Shown piece after piece: positions 32,368 to 41,262 of a DNA stretch of 45,347 nt. The notes beneath the pieces are model-generated. The model was given only the letters and a program-made list of their open reading frames with translations. It had not been told where the DNA came from and ran no database searches. The translations under genes were made by a program, and so were the position numbers. The stretch is taken from NCBI GenBank assembly GCA_017550025.1, contig JAFYLU010000032.1, positions 1-45,347 on the forward strand, read 5' to 3'. This stretch comes from Bacteroidales bacterium. GTDB taxonomy: Bacteria > Bacteroidota > Bacteroidia > Bacteroidales > UBA932. How positions within the stretch are numbered: the first letter of the stretch is position 1; each line of letters begins with the position of its first letter.

Positions 32368-33343
32368 GTTTACCTCCGTTTTTTGCCCTTGGGTGGGCTT
32401 GTTCATAATTAGATTTAAGCTTTGCGATAGTGCCATGGGTATAGACCTGGGTCGCCGCCAGCGAAGAGTGCCCGAGAAGTTCCTTTATGGAATTTATGTT
32501 CACATCCTCGTTCATGAGTCCGGTAGCAAGAGAATGACGCAGGACATGGGGAGACTTTCTCCCAGTCATGCCTTCAAAATCCTTCAGCCCCTTCTTCACG
32601 GCTCTGTCGACATACGCAGGATAGAGGCGTTCTACCCGGTAAGTGACAAGCAGCGGTTCTTTCAAAGACCTTTCCCCACCACACATCGTCTCAACTGCTT
32701 TCAAATATAACAATATTTCATCACATAAGGAAGGAATCAGCGGAATTTCTCGCATTTTATTTCCTTTTCCGAGCACTTTGACAATATTTCTGCCAAAATC
32801 AACATCTCCAATGCAAAGTCCGATGAGTTCCGCGCGTCTCAAGCCGAGAGAATAAAGCATGGAAATGATAAGTCTGCGGAGACGGTCTTCATACATTTCC
32901 TTTCCGCTCCGGGTGTCATGATTCCGAATGAAGAAGTCCAGTTCCCCGGGATCGAGAACATAGGATGTCCTTTCAAAATATTCATTCATCGCCTCCTTGC
33001 GGTAGAATTCCGGAAGACGCTTCGACTGACGGGGCTTGGCGACAAGCTTCACCGGATTGGACTTCAGATGCCCTTCCTTGACAAGATAGCGGCAGAAAGA
33101 GCTCAATGCAGAAAGATGAAGGCAGACGGTTCTTGCAGATAGTCCTTCCTCAAGGCGCGCAGCCTCATAACTTCTGATTTCGGAGTGATTCAATGACATC
33201 AGCAGGTCAGAGTCAGACACGTTTTCCCCTCCATGAGCATGGAGCAGGAAATTCCGGAGGACATCATCATATATGTCCACTGTACGCACGGAATATCTTC
33301 GGATATTCCTTATATATGAAATGTATCTATCCTTAAGGGTCAT
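32357..33343 (-). CDS. xerC: Tyrosine recombinase XerC
   Basis: The protein has 328 residues. An N-terminal SAM-like core-binding domain (about 1-110) is followed by the catalytic domain with Arg in LYSLGLRRAELIGL, Lys in VLGKGNKMREIPL, HxxR in SPHVLRHSLATGL, His in LLGHSSL and Tyr in TQVYTHGT. All residues needed for dimer resolution at dif are present. It overlaps the CCA-enzyme gene by 4 bp and hpf by 11 bp. It is therefore part of a core operon, not an island integrase. Confidence 0.93.
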   Translation of the reverse strand: MTLKDRYISYIRNIRRYSVRTVDIYDDVLRNFLLHAHGGENVSDSDLLMSLNHSEIRSYEAARLEEGLSARTVCLHLSALSSFCRYLVKEGHLKSNPVKLVAKPRQSKRLPEFYRKEAMNEYFERTSYVLDPGELDFFIRNHDTRSGKEMYEDRLRRLIISMLYSLGLRRAELIGLCIGDVDFGRNIVKVLGKGNKMREIPLIPSLCDEILLYLKAVETMCGGERSLKEPLLVTYRVERLYPAYVDRAVKKGLKDFEGMTGRKSPHVLRHSLATGLMNEDVNINSIKELLGHSSLAATQVYTHGTIAKLKSNYEQAHPRAKNGGKHGD

Positions 33344-34857
33344 GACCTTTCTACAGGGAAAAGTCCGAACTCGGCAGCCTTTTCACGCATGAGGGCATCT
33401 GCAGCCTCGAAGGTATTCTCGATGTCTCCGTCAAGAATTGCATTCTTGACAATTTCCTTGAGCTTGCCTATGACATTAGACGGTTCTATCGCGAAAAGCT
33501 CCATCACATAGTCGCCAGTGATAGGATTCTTGAAATTGCGGATGGCATCCTTCTCCTCGACCTCTACAAGCTTGGTCTTCACAAGCTCGAAATTGGCATG
33601 GAGACGGGCTACCTTGCGAGGATTCTTTGATGTGATGTCCGCCTTGCACAAGAGCATGAGATCATCGATGTCATTGCCCGCATCGAAAAGCAGCCTGCGG
33701 ACCGCGGAATCAGTAACTTCTTCAGTAACAAGGGCGATAGGCCTCAAGTGGAGACTGACGAGTTTCTGGACATATTTCATCTTTTCGTTCAGAGGCATCT
33801 TCAGACCCTGGAAGATCTTCGGGATCCAGCGGGAACCGACCACCTCATGTCCATGGAAAGTCCAGCCCACATTCGGATCATATCTCTTTGTGGCAGGTTT
33901 TGCGATATCATGCAGCAGGGCTGCCCAGCGGAGCCACACATTCGGCTCGGTCCTTACCTTTTCGATCTCAACCCCGTCTTCATAGACATAGTCCTTGAGA
34001 CTTCCTCCTGCAATTGCCTCCATTTCCAGAACGGCCACATTGTCAAGTACTTCAAGAGTATGGGAGAAATTCTCCTTATGTCCCTTTCCGTCTACGGTCT
34101 CCACACCCTTGAGGCGTGCCAGCTGCGGAAGCACATAATCAAGAAGTCCGGTCTCTTCGAGGAGTCTGAATCCGATAGACGGCTTCGATGTCACAAGCAT
34201 CTTGTTAAGCTCCTCCACAATCCTCTCCTTCGAAAGGATCTCCATGCGTGTCTTGTTCCTGGCGATGGATTCAAGGGATTCGGGAACTATCGTGAACTTC
34301 TGTTCCTGTGTAGAAAGCTTTGTGGCGAACCTGATCGCCCTGACCATTCTCAACGGGTCATCGCTGTATGTCGTATCCGGATCGAGAGGTGTGCGGATAA
34401 TGCCTGCGGCAAGGTCTCTGATTCCACCGAAAGGATCTACCAATGCACCAAAATCCTCCTTCTGGAGGCTGAATGCCATCGCATTGATGGTAAAGTCTCT
34501 GCGAAGCTGATCATCCTCAAGGGTTCCGTCCTCCACGATCGGCTTGCGGGAATCCCTGCGGTACGACTCCTTTCTGGCCCCTACGAACTCAACCTCTATG
34601 CCCCTGTACCTGAGCATGGCGGTTCCGAAGTTCTTGAACACGGAAACATTGCTGCGTACCTTCTCTCCGACTGCCTCGGCAAGCTCTATACCGCTGCCTT
34701 CGACAACTATGTCTATATCCTTGCTTGGACGGCCGAGAAAGCAGTCTCTCACATACCCTCCGATCACAAAGGCACGGACACCTATCTCCGCCGCAGTTTC
34801 CGAAACGATTGAAAATATCTTGTGGTCAAGAAATCCCTGTGTAATTGTTGCTGACAT
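33340..34857 (-). CDS. cca: CCA tRNA nucleotidyltransferase with HD domain
   Basis: The protein has 505 residues. It has the class II nucleotidyltransferase motif FVIGGYVRDCFLGRPSKDID with the catalytic DID, DDQLRRDFTINAMAF, and the RRPGR-like DPLRMVRAIRFA. A central HD domain follows (WAALLHDIAKP) and then a helical tail. It adds or repairs the 3' CCA end of tRNAs. A poly(A) polymerase is the alternative within the same family. It lies 10 bp after the HsdR_N-like gene and overlaps xerC by 4 bp. Confidence 0.9.
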   Translation of the reverse strand: MSATITQGFLDHKIFSIVSETAAEIGVRAFVIGGYVRDCFLGRPSKDIDIVVEGSGIELAEAVGEKVRSNVSVFKNFGTAMLRYRGIEVEFVGARKESYRRDSRKPIVEDGTLEDDQLRRDFTINAMAFSLQKEDFGALVDPFGGIRDLAAGIIRTPLDPDTTYSDDPLRMVRAIRFATKLSTQEQKFTIVPESLESIARNKTRMEILSKERIVEELNKMLVTSKPSIGFRLLEETGLLDYVLPQLARLKGVETVDGKGHKENFSHTLEVLDNVAVLEMEAIAGGSLKDYVYEDGVEIEKVRTEPNVWLRWAALLHDIAKPATKRYDPNVGWTFHGHEVVGSRWIPKIFQGLKMPLNEKMKYVQKLVSLHLRPIALVTEEVTDSAVRRLLFDAGNDIDDLMLLCKADITSKNPRKVARLHANFELVKTKLVEVEEKDAIRNFKNPITGDYVMELFAIEPSNVIGKLKEIVKNAILDGDIENTFEAADALMREKAAEFGLFPVERS

Positions 34858-34867
34858 AATCCGTTAT

Positions 34868-35266
34868 CTACATTCTGTCATATACGGGAACCTGATCGAT
34901 GCAGGCAAAACCTGACACGGTGCGGCCGAACATGAATGTCCTGTTCCCGTTTGTAATCAATAAATATTTCACATTCAGGGCCATGTTATATCTTATGGCC
35001 TGATCGAGCACTTCCTGCGTGAGTTCAACCTCTGGTCTCTTGCATTCGACGACCATCAAAGGCTGCGCCTTTCGGTCATAGACAAGTATGTCCGCCCTGA
35101 ATTTCTTTCCGCCGAGCCTGAAGCCGACCTCGCTCATCATCAAGTGCAATGGCACTTCCATTCTTTGGGAAAGGACACCGATACACCATTGGCGCACCCT
35201 CTCCTCCGGAGTGAGGGTCACTTCCTTTTTCCTTAAAGGATCCCATATGGTCTGTCTTTCTTCCAT
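34868..35266 (-). CDS. HsdR_N-like small nuclease-fold protein
   Basis: The protein has 132 residues and matches the type I restriction HsdR N-terminal-like family found as a stand-alone gene in Bacteroidota. A PD-(D/E)xK core is visible: FRADILVYD, then MVVECKRPEVEL. No helicase, methylase or specificity gene is nearby, so it is not a restriction system. It is the first gene of the cca-xerC-hpf operon. Its function is unknown; DNA or RNA end handling would fit the fold. A TATATTTG box (minus strand, about 35293-35300) starts the transcript. Confidence 0.8.
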   Translation of the reverse strand: MEERQTIWDPLRKKEVTLTPEERVRQWCIGVLSQRMEVPLHLMMSEVGFRLGGKKFRADILVYDRKAQPLMVVECKRPEVELTQEVLDQAIRYNMALNVKYLLITNGNRTFMFGRTVSGFACIDQVPVYDRM

Positions 35267-35290
35267 GCAGTCAAGTTAACCGATCAATCT

Positions 35291-35322
35291 GCAAATATAG
35301 TCAAAATTATTCGTAGCTTTGC
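35291..35322. promoter_or_regulatory. Divergent promoters for the HsdR_N-like operon and the RluA gene
   Basis: The minus strand has TATATTTG (about 35292-35299); the plus strand has TAGCTTTG (about 35314-35321). They lie back to back in the 73-bp gap between divergent genes, each giving a leader of about 15-25 nt. Confidence 0.55.
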
Positions 35323-35339
35323 AGACAAAATCAGAGATA

Positions 35340-36038
35340 ATGGCAAAAGGCAGAAGAAGAAACGACGATCTTGAGATCATATATGAAGATCAGTGGCTGA
35401 TAATAGTCGACAAGCCCAGCGGATTGCTGAGCATGTCCACCGGAAAGAGCGGCGAAGACACCGCATATGCAAGAGTCTATGACTATGCAGGCAAGATTTT
35501 CGTCGTGCACAGACTCGACCGAGACACCTCCGGCCTGCTTGTATTCGCAAAGGACGAAGAGACCAAGATCGCTCTCCAGAGCAATTGGGAAGAGGCCGTG
35601 CAGGAGCGTGGCTACACAGCCCTCCTGGAAGGAAAGATAGATGACGAGGAAGGATGGATAGAGTCCTGGCTGTTCGAAAGCAAGAAATCTCTGAAAGTGC
35701 ATTGCTACGAACTGGGACCGAAAGACACTCCCGAAAAACCTCCACGCAAGGACTGGCAATACGCATCGACTCACTGCCGCAGACTCAAGCACATCGAGAT
35801 TGACGGACTGACATACACCCAGGTGGAGTTCAGGCTGGAAACCGGAAGAAAGAACCAGATCCGAGTTCACTCACAGTGGATCGGTCACCCGATAGCCGGC
35901 GACAGGAAATATGGAGCCGAGACCAATCCTATCGGACGTCTGGCCCTTCACGCCGGAGTATTGTCCTTCATCCACCCTTGGACAGGAAAGACAATGAAGT
36001 TCACATCACGGCCCCCTCGTTCATTCAGAAAAGACTGA
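35340..36038 (+). CDS. RluA-family RNA pseudouridine synthase
   Basis: The protein has 232 residues from the ATG at 35340. The catalytic motif VHRLDRDTSGLLVFA holds the conserved Asp, and ETGRKNQIRVHSQWIGHPIAGD and LALHAG are also typical of RluA-type enzymes. No S4 domain precedes it. It isomerises uridine in rRNA or tRNA; the exact target cannot be read from sequence. Its last 14 bp overlap the convergent GT2 gene. Confidence 0.93.
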   Translation: MAKGRRRNDDLEIIYEDQWLIIVDKPSGLLSMSTGKSGEDTAYARVYDYAGKIFVVHRLDRDTSGLLVFAKDEETKIALQSNWEEAVQERGYTALLEGKIDDEEGWIESWLFESKKSLKVHCYELGPKDTPEKPPRKDWQYASTHCRRLKHIEIDGLTYTQVEFRLETGRKNQIRVHSQWIGHPIAGDRKYGAETNPIGRLALHAGVLSFIHPWTGKTMKFTSRPPRSFRKD

Positions 36039-37026
36039 TGATCTTATACATCCTGATTGAAAATCGGATGTTTCCCATACGGTAAAGAAGGATATTGAAA
36101 ATGTTTTTCAGGCCGAAGGACATGATTCCCAGAGACTTGTCCTGGCTCATCACGTCATAGACCCATCCAAGATAGGCTTTGTCCAGAAGCGAGGTCCTGC
36201 GGCTTGAAAATACCTTGAGCAAACGGCAGCAATACTTGCCCACGACCTCCCTGTGATATATGGAGGCAAGCTTTGCATTGGCCGGACATCTTTCTATTAA
36301 ACTCTGAAGTGCATCAATATATGAAGGCAGAAAACGGCGCATCTGCATTAGGTGACAGTCAGAAACGATGTCTCCGCCAAGAGAGTCCGGTCTGTTGTGA
36401 TAAGCATAAACCGCCACACTGCATGTCCGCAAAGAGGTGCATGATGCAAGGAAATTCAGGACAAATAGCCTGTCCTCTCCATAATTCAGGTCTTCACGGA
36501 AGCACAGATCACCCAAAGCCTTTCTGCGGAACAGCTTTGCCCATGGCACTTCAATCAGGTCATTGCCTCTTCTGACATTTGTCTGGAAAAAGCTGTCAAT
36601 ACTGCCGCTTCCGTATGTGCGGTCTCCGGACGGATGCACTTCCCTTCCGGGGATTCCTCCGAAGAAAGCCGTATATCCTCCCACTACAAGATCCTCACCT
36701 GTCACCTGCTCCATCACGCTTTCCAAAGCATCCGGAAGCAGTGCATCATCTGCATCCACAAACATCACATACTCTCCCTTGGCGAGATTCATGCCCGCAT
36801 TTCTTGCCGATCCGACTCCGCCGTTCTTCTTATGGACGGTTCTGAACCGAGGATCCGTAGAAGAATACCTGTCACATATCAAAGGAGAGGAGTCAGTACT
36901 GCCGTCGTCAACAAGGATCACTTCGTAAGAAGTGAAGCTCTGCTCGAATATACTGTCCAGACATCTGGCAAGATAGCTCTCCGCATTGTAGACAGGTATG
37001 ATAATGCTCAGTCTGTTTTTGTTCAT
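36025..37026 (-). CDS. Glycosyltransferase family 2
   Basis: The protein has 333 residues from MNKNRLSIIIPVYNAESYLA; a longer start is possible but lies upstream of the best match. The GT2 (GT-A) motifs LVDDGSTDSSPLICD, KNGGVGSARNAGM, GEYVMFVDADDALL and a later EDRLF are present. It likely adds one sugar to a surface polysaccharide. It is similar to the GT2 at 39174-40193 along its length (same LARLASIYHREVV-type and final RMGNIRFS/IGSIRLA blocks), so they are paralogues. Confidence 0.9.
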   Translation of the reverse strand: MNKNRLSIIIPVYNAESYLARCLDSIFEQSFTSYEVILVDDGSTDSSPLICDRYSSTDPRFRTVHKKNGGVGSARNAGMNLAKGEYVMFVDADDALLPDALESVMEQVTGEDLVVGGYTAFFGGIPGREVHPSGDRTYGSGSIDSFFQTNVRRGNDLIEVPWAKLFRRKALGDLCFREDLNYGEDRLFVLNFLASCTSLRTCSVAVYAYHNRPDSLGGDIVSDCHLMQMRRFLPSYIDALQSLIERCPANAKLASIYHREVVGKYCCRLLKVFSSRRTSLLDKAYLGWVYDVMSQDKSLGIMSFGLKNIFNILLYRMGNIRFSIRMYKIISLF

Positions 37027-37157
37027 AGGATCAAATTTATATAGAATCACGACCTTACCCTACAAAGATAGCCAATACAGACGGGAATTCCGCAAAGATG
37101 CTGATGAATTTTAAGAATTACTGACACGGCTGCGGTCTGCAGATGGCAAATTATTAT

Positions 37158-37165
37158 TAGATTTG
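37158..37165 (+). promoter_or_regulatory. -7 box (TAGATTTG) for the hydrolase-GT4 pair
   Basis: A TAnnTTTG match lies 20 bp before the hydrolase ATG. No clear -33 TTTG is present. Confidence 0.45.
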
Positions 37166-37185
37166 TAGAGCCAATCATTTATGAC

Positions 37186-38103
37186 ATGAAAACCGAAGAG
37201 ACCGTAATCAGTTCCTCATACGACGAGCTTGGCATCAGCACCCTGATATGCAGGCCGGAAACAGCTCCGAAAGCCGTGGTTCAGTTTGCTCACGGCATGT
37301 GCGAGCACAAGGAAAGATATATCCCGTTCATGAAGTTCCTCTGCGACGAAGGATATGCATGCGTCATACATGACCATAGAGGTCATGGCAGGTCGGTAAA
37401 GAGCGAAGATGACCTCGGATTCATGTATGAAGGGGGCTGGGAGGCTGTCATCGACGACATCAGAACTGTCAACAGATATGTTTCTGAAACATTTCCTGGA
37501 TGCAGGATACATCTGTTCGGACACAGCATGGGGTCACTGGCTGTGAGGTGTTTCGCTAAAAGGCATGACGACCTTATAGACAGCCTTATCGTATGCGGAA
37601 GTCCGAGCGCCAACCCTGCAGCCGGAGCCGGAAAAGCCCTTACAAGGATCATTGCAACGATAAGTGGAGAAAGGCACAGGCCGAAACTGATCAACAGCAT
37701 CGCCTTCGAAGGATTCAACAAGAAATTCAGCAGCGAAGGCCTTAATGCATGGCTTTCCGCTGACAAGGACAATGTAAGGGAGTATAACCAGGACCCGCAT
37801 TGCGGATATGTCTTCACTGCGAACGGCTTCATTTCCCTCTTCTCCATGATGCAGGACTGCTACTGCGCAAAGGGCTGGAAGGTCTCGAAACCTGATCTTC
37901 CCATACTTTTCATAGCCGGCAAGGACGATCCGTGCATAACAGACGAGAAGCAATTCGGAAAGGCCGTGGACTTCATAAAGAATGCCGGATACGGCAATAC
38001 AGGATCGATACTGTATGAAGGATTGAGACATGAGATCCTGAACGAGACACAGAAGGAAAAGGTATGGAGCGATGTGCTCGGATTCCTCGAAAGACACAAC
38101 TAA
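37186..38103 (+). CDS. Alpha/beta hydrolase (Hydrolase_4/monoacylglycerol lipase-like)
   Basis: The protein has 305 residues. The oxyanion region VQFAHGMCEHKERY, nucleophile elbow FGHSMGSLA, acid in LFIAGKDDPCI and the final His in EGLRHEILNE form a full catalytic set. DHRGHGRS is also typical. It has no signal peptide, so it is cytosolic; the ester substrate is unknown. The GT4 gene follows 12 bp downstream. Confidence 0.9.
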   Translation: MKTEETVISSSYDELGISTLICRPETAPKAVVQFAHGMCEHKERYIPFMKFLCDEGYACVIHDHRGHGRSVKSEDDLGFMYEGGWEAVIDDIRTVNRYVSETFPGCRIHLFGHSMGSLAVRCFAKRHDDLIDSLIVCGSPSANPAAGAGKALTRIIATISGERHRPKLINSIAFEGFNKKFSSEGLNAWLSADKDNVREYNQDPHCGYVFTANGFISLFSMMQDCYCAKGWKVSKPDLPILFIAGKDDPCITDEKQFGKAVDFIKNAGYGNTGSILYEGLRHEILNETQKEKVWSDVLGFLERHN

Positions 38104-38115
38104 TCAGTATAAGCG

Positions 38116-39204
38116 ATGGCTATAATAGGGAAAGATATTTCTGACAGGATCCTTATGACCGGCGACTACTACCTCAACAATCATCCGGGAGGTATTTCTG
38201 CAGTCGTAGACTACTGGAGCCGCAATTTCGAGACTCTCAACTACTACCCTATATACAAGAACGGAGGAAAACTGGTCAAGGGATGGTGGTTTCTCACATC
38301 ATATGCAAGGCTTGCCCTCAAGATGCTGACTGACAGAAGAGTGGAGATCATACACCAGCACACTGCGGCCGACGGTTCATTCTGGCGCAACGCCCAGCTG
38401 GTCCGCCTCTGCAAGTTCTTCGGCAAGAAAGTCATACTCCACATCCATGCAAGCCGATTCAAGGATTTTCATGACGAAGCCGCTCCTGCCGACAGAAAAA
38501 GAATCATCGACACACTGAAGAGCACAGACAGGCTGATAGTCCTTTCAGAATCATGGAAGGAGTGGTTCATGGGAATAGGAATCGAGGAGGAGAAGCTGAC
38601 AGTGCTGCACAATATAACTCCGGAACCTACCATCATCCCGGAAGTCCGGCATAACGACGGAAAGGTCCGTTTCCTTTTCCTTGGCGAGATAGGCCCGAGG
38701 AAAGGCGTATTCGACATCCTGCGCGGTCTGGCTGCACACCGCAGCGAGGCGGAAGGGAGACTCGTGCTTCACGTGGGAGGCAACAGGATGGAAAAGGAAC
38801 TGCTTGACACAATAAGTTCAAGCGGGCTTGAAGATATGGTAGTATTCGAAGGATGGGTCAGCGGCAGAAAGAAGCTCGAGCTCCTCAACACTGCAGATGT
38901 ATATATACTCCCTTCATTCAACGAAGGACTGCCGATCAGCATACTGGAAGCGATGAGCTATGGTTGCCCGATCATATCCACACCTGTGGGAGGCATCCCG
39001 GAAGTGGTGGACAGCAACGGAATTCTGGTCACGCCGGGAGATTCGGAGCAGATATGGAATGCAATGAAGCGCTATATCGACGATCCCGCCATCATAGAAT
39101 CAGAAGGCAATGCAAGCCGAAGGAACGTAGAGACATACCTTCCGCAGCATGTGATGAACCATCTCAAGGAAATTTACCTGAAGATGCTTGAGGTAAGACG
39201 GTAG
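38116..39204 (+). CDS. Glycosyltransferase family 4 (GT-B)
   Basis: The protein has 362 residues. An N-terminal glycine-rich acceptor region (HPGGISAVVDYWSRNF) precedes the nucleotide-sugar site with VRFLFLGEIGPRKGVFDILR, YILPSFNEGLPISILEAMSYG (the E-x7-E motif) and STPVGGIPEVV. It makes one glycosidic bond in a surface glycan. Its 3' end overlaps the convergent GT2 gene by 31 bp. Confidence 0.92.
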   Translation: MAIIGKDISDRILMTGDYYLNNHPGGISAVVDYWSRNFETLNYYPIYKNGGKLVKGWWFLTSYARLALKMLTDRRVEIIHQHTAADGSFWRNAQLVRLCKFFGKKVILHIHASRFKDFHDEAAPADRKRIIDTLKSTDRLIVLSESWKEWFMGIGIEEEKLTVLHNITPEPTIIPEVRHNDGKVRFLFLGEIGPRKGVFDILRGLAAHRSEAEGRLVLHVGGNRMEKELLDTISSSGLEDMVVFEGWVSGRKKLELLNTADVYILPSFNEGLPISILEAMSYGCPIISTPVGGIPEVVDSNGILVTPGDSEQIWNAMKRYIDDPAIIESEGNASRRNVETYLPQHVMNHLKEIYLKMLEVRR

Positions 39205-40193
39205 ATGTTCAAGGCAAGCCTGATGCTGCCGATCTTGAAGAGAAGGATGTTCGGCACCTGACCTGCACGGACCGATAGCAGATTCAATCTGTCATCTTTC
39301 TTCATATAAGCATACAGCCTGGCCATTGACTCCTGAGTCATCAGACTGGATTTCCTTCTGGCAAAGCATGTCAATATGCGGCATACGTATCTCGACACCA
39401 CATCAATATGATAGAGCCCGGCAAGTCTGACACTTGAAGGATACTGTCGTCCGAGTTCTTCAAGCAGAGGCACATATGATTCAAGAAGAAGGAATATCTG
39501 TGAAAGATGTGAGTCAGAAGTCACATCGCTGCTCAATGATTCCTTTCGGATATGATATTCATAGACCGATTCGGGCAATGTGGCTGCGGAAGCGATATAC
39601 CGAAGGAAACCGAATACAAAGATCTTGTCTTCTCCATATCGGAGATCTTCATCGAATCTGTGTGAATTTGCCTCGATCAGTTCTCTTCTGTATAGCTTGA
39701 AACATGATGAGTTGAGCAGGAAACAGTCCTTCTCTCCGATATTGTCATCGAGGAACCGGCATAAATCGTCTGCACCCTCATACTTCTTGAGAAAGTAAGG
39801 TCTGTTGACCTCAACCACTTCAGAATCAACCACCTTTTCAAATCCTCCCATCACCATATCGGCATCCAGGGCCGCCATTTTCTTCAGGGTCTCCGGCTTG
39901 AGCACATCATCAGCATCAAGGAACATAACATATTCTCCAGAGGCCGCCTCCAGTCCTGCATTTCTGGCCGAACTTACCCCGCCGTTAGGCTTGTGTATGA
40001 CGCGGACGCCCTCATAAACGGATGCCAGATCATCACAGACCATGGAACTGCCGTCAGTACTGCCGTCATCCACAAGAACGACCTCAAATGACGGAAAATC
40101 CTGCTTCATAAGCTCATCTACGGTATTCCTGATGGAGTCCGCAGCATTATAGACCGGTATTATGACCGATATCTGCACATTATTTCTCATCAC
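39174..40193 (-). CDS. Glycosyltransferase family 2 (paralogue of 36025-37026)
   Basis: The protein has 339 residues. It has ISVIIPVYNAADSIRNTVDE, VDDGSTDGSSMVCDDL, NGGVSSARNAGLEAASGEYV, MFLDADDVLKPE and YGEDKIFVF. It is the last gene of the flippase-FrhB-pyruvyl transferase operon, overlapping the pyruvyl transferase by 14 bp. It probably extends or decorates the repeat unit handled by that operon. Confidence 0.9.
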   Translation of the reverse strand: MMRNNVQISVIIPVYNAADSIRNTVDELMKQDFPSFEVVLVDDGSTDGSSMVCDDLASVYEGVRVIHKPNGGVSSARNAGLEAASGEYVMFLDADDVLKPETLKKMAALDADMVMGGFEKVVDSEVVEVNRPYFLKKYEGADDLCRFLDDNIGEKDCFLLNSSCFKLYRRELIEANSHRFDEDLRYGEDKIFVFGFLRYIASAATLPESVYEYHIRKESLSSDVTSDSHLSQIFLLLESYVPLLEELGRQYPSSVRLAGLYHIDVVSRYVCRILTCFARRKSSLMTQESMARLYAYMKKDDRLNLLSVRAGQVPNILLFKIGSIRLALNIYRLTSSIFR

Positions 40194-41262
40194 TCAAAGC
40201 CTTGTCTATAAATAAGAAAGAATCCGCACGTCTGTCCTCAAGCCTTGACTTCACAGGGCCAAAGTCCATCGCAACAGGCTCAAGAGCAGCGCAAGGATCC
40301 ACCAGTCTGTCTTCCGCACCTATGGACGAAAGCAGCTCCACATATCTTAAGTCGTAACCGTTCCAGAGAGGAAATGCATAGAAAGGAGTCTCGAAAAGAA
40401 TCGAGAATACAGTGCCATGGAATGATGTGGTCAGAACATATCGGGCATATTTGAAAAGAGATACGAAATCCCTCACAGAATACCTTACGGCAGAAAGATC
40501 TATGACCTCACAACCTCCTCCTATCTTTGCCGCCAGCTCTTCAGCCTTCCTGCGGAGCAATCCTTTGTTCTTCTTCTCCCAACGGACCTCATATACAAGG
40601 ACATAATTTCTGTTCTTCCATTTTTCATCAAGAACAGGATTCCATATGTCCGCATCTGTGAGCAAGGTAGGGTCAAGACAGACATCGCAGTGTCTTCCTG
40701 TAATCTGACTCACCTTGTCAGCGACCTCAGCCTCGCGCATGGAAAGCCGGTCAAAGCCATCTGTCCATTCCTTGAGATCGGACTCAATGGTCTGCACTGA
40801 TTTCATGTCAGCACTTATGGCATAGCCTACCACACGACTGCCGACCGACCTGTCAAACTTTCCCATATATACAAGATCAGTCTTTCCTCCGAGACAATGG
40901 AGGCTCCAAAGCTGGTCGCTTCCTATCACATAACAATCAAAATCCCGAGGAACGGCAGCATCACATGGTGCTGTCATATCAAGATATTCATCACGGAATC
41001 TCCTGAAATTCCTTGACCTGCATGGAGCAAGAAGGAACTTCTTCGCATTCTTCTTCAGATAGGCGAAAGCTCCTGACAATCCTCCCGAATCACGAAGCAT
41101 CCTGACACTTAACAGCTTATAAAACTCTTCGATCCACGGCTGCCTGTAATCTATGACACGGACATCATGTCCCCTGCGCCGCAGAATCTCCTGCAGAGCA
41201 TAACATTGAAGAACCGCCCCGTAATTATGGGCCCTGTGAAATGTCAATATACCTATCTTCAT
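40180..41262 (-). CDS. Polysaccharide pyruvyl transferase family protein
   Basis: The protein has 360 residues from the ATG at 41262, which overlaps the previous stop by 4 bp. The start MKIGILTFHRAHNYGAVLQC, YALQEILRRRGHDVRVIDYR, YVIGSDQLWS and TTSFHGTVFSILFETPF are the family's signatures. The enzyme attaches pyruvate ketals to sugars from phosphoenolpyruvate, giving negative charge to the glycan. Its pairing with an FrhB-like protein is a common Bacteroidota and enteric capsule-locus arrangement. Confidence 0.9.
   Translation of the reverse strand: MKIGILTFHRAHNYGAVLQCYALQEILRRRGHDVRVIDYRQPWIEEFYKLLSVRMLRDSGGLSGAFAYLKKNAKKFLLAPCRSRNFRRFRDEYLDMTAPCDAAVPRDFDCYVIGSDQLWSLHCLGGKTDLVYMGKFDRSVGSRVVGYAISADMKSVQTIESDLKEWTDGFDRLSMREAEVADKVSQITGRHCDVCLDPTLLTDADIWNPVLDEKWKNRNYVLVYEVRWEKKNKGLLRRKAEELAAKIGGGCEVIDLSAVRYSVRDFVSLFKYARYVLTTSFHGTVFSILFETPFYAFPLWNGYDLRYVELLSSIGAEDRLVDPCAALEPVAMDFGPVKSRLEDRRADSFLFIDKALSDEK

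Noticed and set aside
32357-33343. XerC-type recombinase as integrase of the accessory island
   Set aside because: It lies about 19 kb from the island inside a core operon with cca and hpf and has the form of housekeeping XerC.
33748-34812. A long plus-strand frame of about 354 codons opposite the CCA-enzyme gene
   Set aside because: It is antisense to a clear conserved gene, and its translation shows no family motif.
34868-35266. Remnant of a type I restriction system
   Set aside because: The gene is short but intact in form, leads a core operon, and no methylase or specificity gene is near.
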